Notes under the pieces: model-generated
Told to the model about the DNA's origin: nothing
Seen by the model: only the letters and a program-made list of their open reading frames with translations
Databases searched by the model: none
Program-made: the position numbers and the translations under genes
In this document: piece after piece, positions 5,393 to 7,230 of the stretch
Position numbering within the stretch: the first letter of the stretch is position 1
Layout: every line of letters begins with the position of its first letter
From: Fidelibacterota bacterium UBA1134
GTDB lineage: Bacteria; Fidelibacterota; Marinisomatia; Marinisomatales; S15-B10
Direction of reading: 5' to 3'
Assembly: GCA_002311975.1 (NCBI GenBank)
Contig: DCAL01000088.1
Span: 1 to 7,230 of the forward strand
DNA: 7,230 nt

Positions 5393-6328
5393 ATGAAAAG
5401 TATAGAAGCGAACCAGGCCGGCGCTCCCAACGATATATCGGATAAAATCAGCAGCGCGATAATGGATCACGTATCGAACAGCTCCCTGGATCATCCCATT
5501 CTCCATCTTCCGACCATTTTCGGCATAAATTTCTCAGTCACCAAGCATGTTATGATGTTGTGGGTGACAGCGGTTGTTGTTTTCTCGATTTCGTATTTTG
5601 CCACAAGACGTTACCGGAAAGAGGAGTATCCTGTCCCTACCGGTTTTACCAACGCTTTTGAAACTGTGGTAGATTTTATCCGCAACCAGGTGGTACGGCC
5701 TAATATCGGGGCTGAATTTTCCCGCTTCTGGGCGCCCCTTATTCTTACATTATTCTTCTTTATCCTGACCGCGAACACCATCGGTCTCATCCCCATTTTT
5801 GAGTTCATTGGCGGCATAGCCCGGTTTGTGTACAACATATCACCCAATGATGATCATCATATTGTGAATCGTCTCCTCCACGGCGGGGCCACTGCCACGG
5901 GAAACTTTAACGTCACCGCGGGTCTGGCGACTGTCACCTTCTTCGGCATCATAGTCGCCGGAAGCTTGAAGCACGGATTTCTGGGACACTGGAAAAATCT
6001 CGCACCACCGGGACAGCCTTTTCTTGTCTACATTATTCTTATCCCAATTGAGATCATCGCCATGTTTGTGAAACCTTTTGCATTGACGATGCGGCTGGCG
6101 GCGAACATGACAGGGGGCCACATCGCAATTCTATCCATCATGTCATTCATATTTATTTTTGGCGACATGTTTAGTCCCACGGCCGGGATTGCAGTCGGGG
6201 CTCTAGTCTCAGTGCCGCTCAATGTGGCGATCTCAGGTCTGGAAATTATAGTAATACTTATTCAGGCTTATGTTTTCACGCTTCTCACAGCAATTTTTAT
6301 CGGGATGTCAATCCATCCCCATCACTGA
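5393..6328 (+). CDS. atpB: F1Fo ATP synthase subunit a
   Basis: Subunit a forms the two proton half-channels beside the c-ring. The 311-residue protein has a polar N-terminal extension (1-50), then membrane segments at about 52-70, 113-137, 175-193, 210-230 and a C-terminal hairpin (about 245-305). The essential arginine is R234 in FALTMRLAANMTGG (229-242), equivalent to E. coli R210. H243 occupies the place of E219, and E284 in SGLEIIVILIQAYVF (281-295) the place of H245, so the Glu/His pair is exchanged; Q291 matches Q252. The swapped pair is known from other lineages and mitochondria, so function should be intact. A loop at about 147-172 (NDDHH and GGATATGNFN) is longer than in E. coli. 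ATG 5393 has only a weak ribosome binding site; Met24 is a possible alternative start. The C-terminus ends HPHH. Flanked by an atpI-like gene and atpE. Confidence 0.94.
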   Translation: MKSIEANQAGAPNDISDKISSAIMDHVSNSSLDHPILHLPTIFGINFSVTKHVMMLWVTAVVVFSISYFATRRYRKEEYPVPTGFTNAFETVVDFIRNQVVRPNIGAEFSRFWAPLILTLFFFILTANTIGLIPIFEFIGGIARFVYNISPNDDHHIVNRLLHGGATATGNFNVTAGLATVTFFGIIVAGSLKHGFLGHWKNLAPPGQPFLVYIILIPIEIIAMFVKPFALTMRLAANMTGGHIAILSIMSFIFIFGDMFSPTAGIAVGALVSVPLNVAISGLEIIVILIQAYVFTLLTAIFIGMSIHPHH

Positions 6329-6336
6329 ATGGAAAA

Positions 6337-6343
6337 AAGGAGG
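6337..6343 (+). promoter_or_regulatory. strong Shine-Dalgarno for atpE
   Basis: AAGGAGG lies 8 bases before the ATG of atpE at 6352. It is the most complete anti-16S match seen in this window, far better than those of atpZ or atpB. This fits the need for many c subunits per enzyme against a single subunit a, and supports translational control of stoichiometry within the operon. Confidence 0.75.
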
Positions 6344-6351
6344 AAATATAG

Positions 6352-6657
6352 ATGAGACGGTCGATTGTAATTCCAATCATGCTGTTTCTTTTCACGGTTA
6401 TGGCAACGCCAGCCATGGCGGCTGAAGATGGCGGATCCACGCTGCATTATTTCGGCGCAGCTATCGGTCTCGGATTAGTTGTTTGCGGAGCCGGGTACGG
6501 CATCAGCAGATTGGGCGTTGCGGCAGCTGAGTCTATCGCTCGTCAGCCAGAAGCAGTGGCACAAATCACCGCCGCCGTGAACCTGCCCCTCTTCTTGCTG
6601 GAAGGGGTGGCAATTCTCGGTGAGGTGTTCTGTCTGCTCATCGTCTTGATGAAATAG
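6352..6657 (+). CDS. atpE: F1Fo ATP synthase subunit c, with N-terminal signal-like leader
   Basis: Subunit c is the hairpin proteolipid whose ring turns as protons pass. The 101 residues begin with a basic start and hydrophobic stretch ending TPAMAAED (19-26), which looks like a signal peptide cleaved after A23 or A24; the mature part would be about 78 residues, the canonical size. Helix 1 (about 32-55) is Gly-rich, the polar loop holds ARQPE (63-67), and helix 2 (about 72-99) carries the ion-binding carboxylate E84, exactly 20 residues after R64 as in E. coli R41/D61. Positions that bind Na+ in Ilyobacter-type c subunits (Q32, S66, T67) correspond to I51, G85 and V86, so proton coupling is predicted. 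A strong Shine-Dalgarno precedes it and a large stem-loop follows. Leader-bearing c subunits are known in some bacteria; cleavage here is inferred. Confidence 0.93.
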   Translation: MRRSIVIPIMLFLFTVMATPAMAAEDGGSTLHYFGAAIGLGLVVCGAGYGISRLGVAAAESIARQPEAVAQITAAVNLPLFLLEGVAILGEVFCLLIVLMK

Positions 6658-6663
6658 TAACTC

Positions 6664-6728
6664 TTTTCAGTTGAGCGTCTCACATTTCGTGCTGATGAAG
6701 CGTCAGATATTCTGCTCTCAACTGAAAA
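6664..6728 (+). repeat. intercistronic stem-loop between atpE and atpF
   Basis: TTTTCAGTTGAG (6664-6675) and CTCAACTGAAAA (6717-6728) are perfect 12-base reverse complements. Inside the 41-base loop, CTGATG (6692-6697) and CGTCAG (6701-6706) form a second 6-bp stem with one G-U pair and a 3-base loop. The structure fills almost all of the 94-base gap and begins 7 bases after the atpE stop. No T-run follows the right arm, so it is not a classical terminator. A role in protecting the atpE message from 3' decay, in processing, or in lowering downstream expression is plausible, but the function is inferred. Confidence 0.7.
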
Positions 6729-6751
6729 TGGCATAAGGCTAAGGATAACTC

Positions 6752-7230
6752 ATGGACAATCCGTTAGTTCAAATTGAGCCGGGTCTCTTCATCTGGACAA
6801 TTGTTACATTCATGGCGCTTCTGGGAGTTTTGGCCAAGTTCGTCTGGCGTCCTCTGATGGATGCCCTCGATCGCCGCGAAGACAAGATCAGGGAATCTCT
6901 TGAGAATGCTGAGAAGGCGGAAGTAGAGTTGGAAATGCTTCAGCATGAGTCGGGGGAAATCGTCGCCAGGGCGAGAGGAGAGGCTCAATCCATAATTGCC
7001 GAAGGGAAAGCCGCTGCTGAAAAGATGAAAGATGGGATTCTCCAGACCGCCAGGGATAAGGCCGGAGGGATCATTGGTCAGGCTCAAAAGCAGATCGAGG
7101 CGGAGAAGGATAAAGCATTGATTGAGATCAAAACTGAAGTTGTTGATCTCTCCATTCAGGTGGCTGAAAGACTAATCCGAAAGAATCTCTCCAAGGAGGA
7201 CAATCTGGCTATCATAAATGAATCGCTGAA
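6752..7230 (+). CDS. atpF: F1Fo ATP synthase subunit b, C-terminus cut by window edge
   Basis: Subunit b is the peripheral stalk that holds F1 to Fo. The frame runs from ATG 6752 to the window end without a stop (159 codons; the family is usually 155-175 residues, so only a few are missing). The N-terminus MDNPLVQIEPGLFIWTIVTF is typical: a short periplasmic tail, one transmembrane helix (about 11-30), then the conserved junction KFVWRPLMDALDRREDKI (29-46) and a long Ala/Glu/Lys-rich helix with GEAQSIIAEGKAAAEK (76-91), ending in the region that contacts delta (about 130-159, VDLSIQVAERLIRK). Shine-Dalgarno AAGGA at 6741-6745 has 6-base spacing. It follows the stem-loop after atpE in the usual B-E-F order; atpH and atpA are expected to the right. 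No defect is seen. Confidence 0.93.
   Translation, partial: MDNPLVQIEPGLFIWTIVTFMALLGVLAKFVWRPLMDALDRREDKIRESLENAEKAEVELEMLQHESGEIVARARGEAQSIIAEGKAAAEKMKDGILQTARDKAGGIIGQAQKQIEAEKDKALIEIKTEVVDLSIQVAERLIRKNLSKEDNLAIINESL

Noticed and set aside
6062..6075. TGTTTGTGAAACC resembling part of a parS site
   Set aside because: It lacks the central bases of the 16-bp parS palindrome TGTTTCACGTGAAACA and encodes conserved atpB residues. No other parS-like sequence was seen by eye.
6664..6728. Stem-loop read as an intrinsic terminator after atpE
   Set aside because: The right arm is followed by TGGCATAAGG with no T-run, and atpF follows with its own ribosome binding site in the same operon.
1..7230. 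Defence system, mobile element, CRISPR array or toxin-antitoxin pair
   Set aside because: Every substantial frame is explained by housekeeping families; there is no transposase, integrase, direct-repeat array or tRNA-associated boundary.

Overview
The window reads as bacterial chromosomal housekeeping DNA of middling GC content. It holds two divergent blocks separated by a short promoter-bearing gap. I see no mobile element, CRISPR array, rRNA or tRNA. The gene set and protein character (SDR-type threonine dehydrogenase, M23 peptidase plus bactofilin, AtpZ plus a second AtpI-like protein, subunit a with a long N-terminus, subunit c with a signal-like leader) suggest a Gram-negative lineage in or near the FCB superphylum, perhaps Marinimicrobia/SAR406. 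That placement is an inference from memory of family variants and was not tested.

Left block, minus strand (1-1745): an SDR-family L-threonine 3-dehydrogenase gene (tdh-like, 726-1745) is followed after 181 bp by kbl (2-amino-3-ketobutyrate CoA ligase, 544 leftward off the edge). Together they would convert threonine to glycine and acetyl-CoA. kbl carries an apparent one-base insertion near 194-196 that breaks its frame, while the protein stays recognisable on both sides. The gap between the two genes holds a GC-rich inverted repeat.

Right block, plus strand (1915-7230): parA (TTG start), parB (GTG start, overlapping parA), a membrane-anchored M23 peptidase and a bactofilin (overlapping the peptidase) form a tightly packed group for chromosome partition, cell wall and cytoskeleton. 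After a 56-bp AT-rich gap comes the start of the F1Fo ATP synthase operon: atpZ-like, atpI-like, atpB (a), atpE (c) and atpF (b, cut by the right edge). parAB beside atp genes is a familiar near-origin arrangement in many bacteria, so this region may lie close to oriC. The peptidase-bactofilin pair is inserted between the two conserved groups.

The most notable non-coding signal is a perfect 12-bp inverted repeat with a nested hairpin filling the atpE-atpF gap. It lacks a T-tract, so it looks like an mRNA stability or differential-expression element and not a terminator. Residue details predict a proton-driven ATP synthase with the swapped His/Glu pair in subunit a. No truly novel multi-gene system is evident; the observations are variants on known modules.
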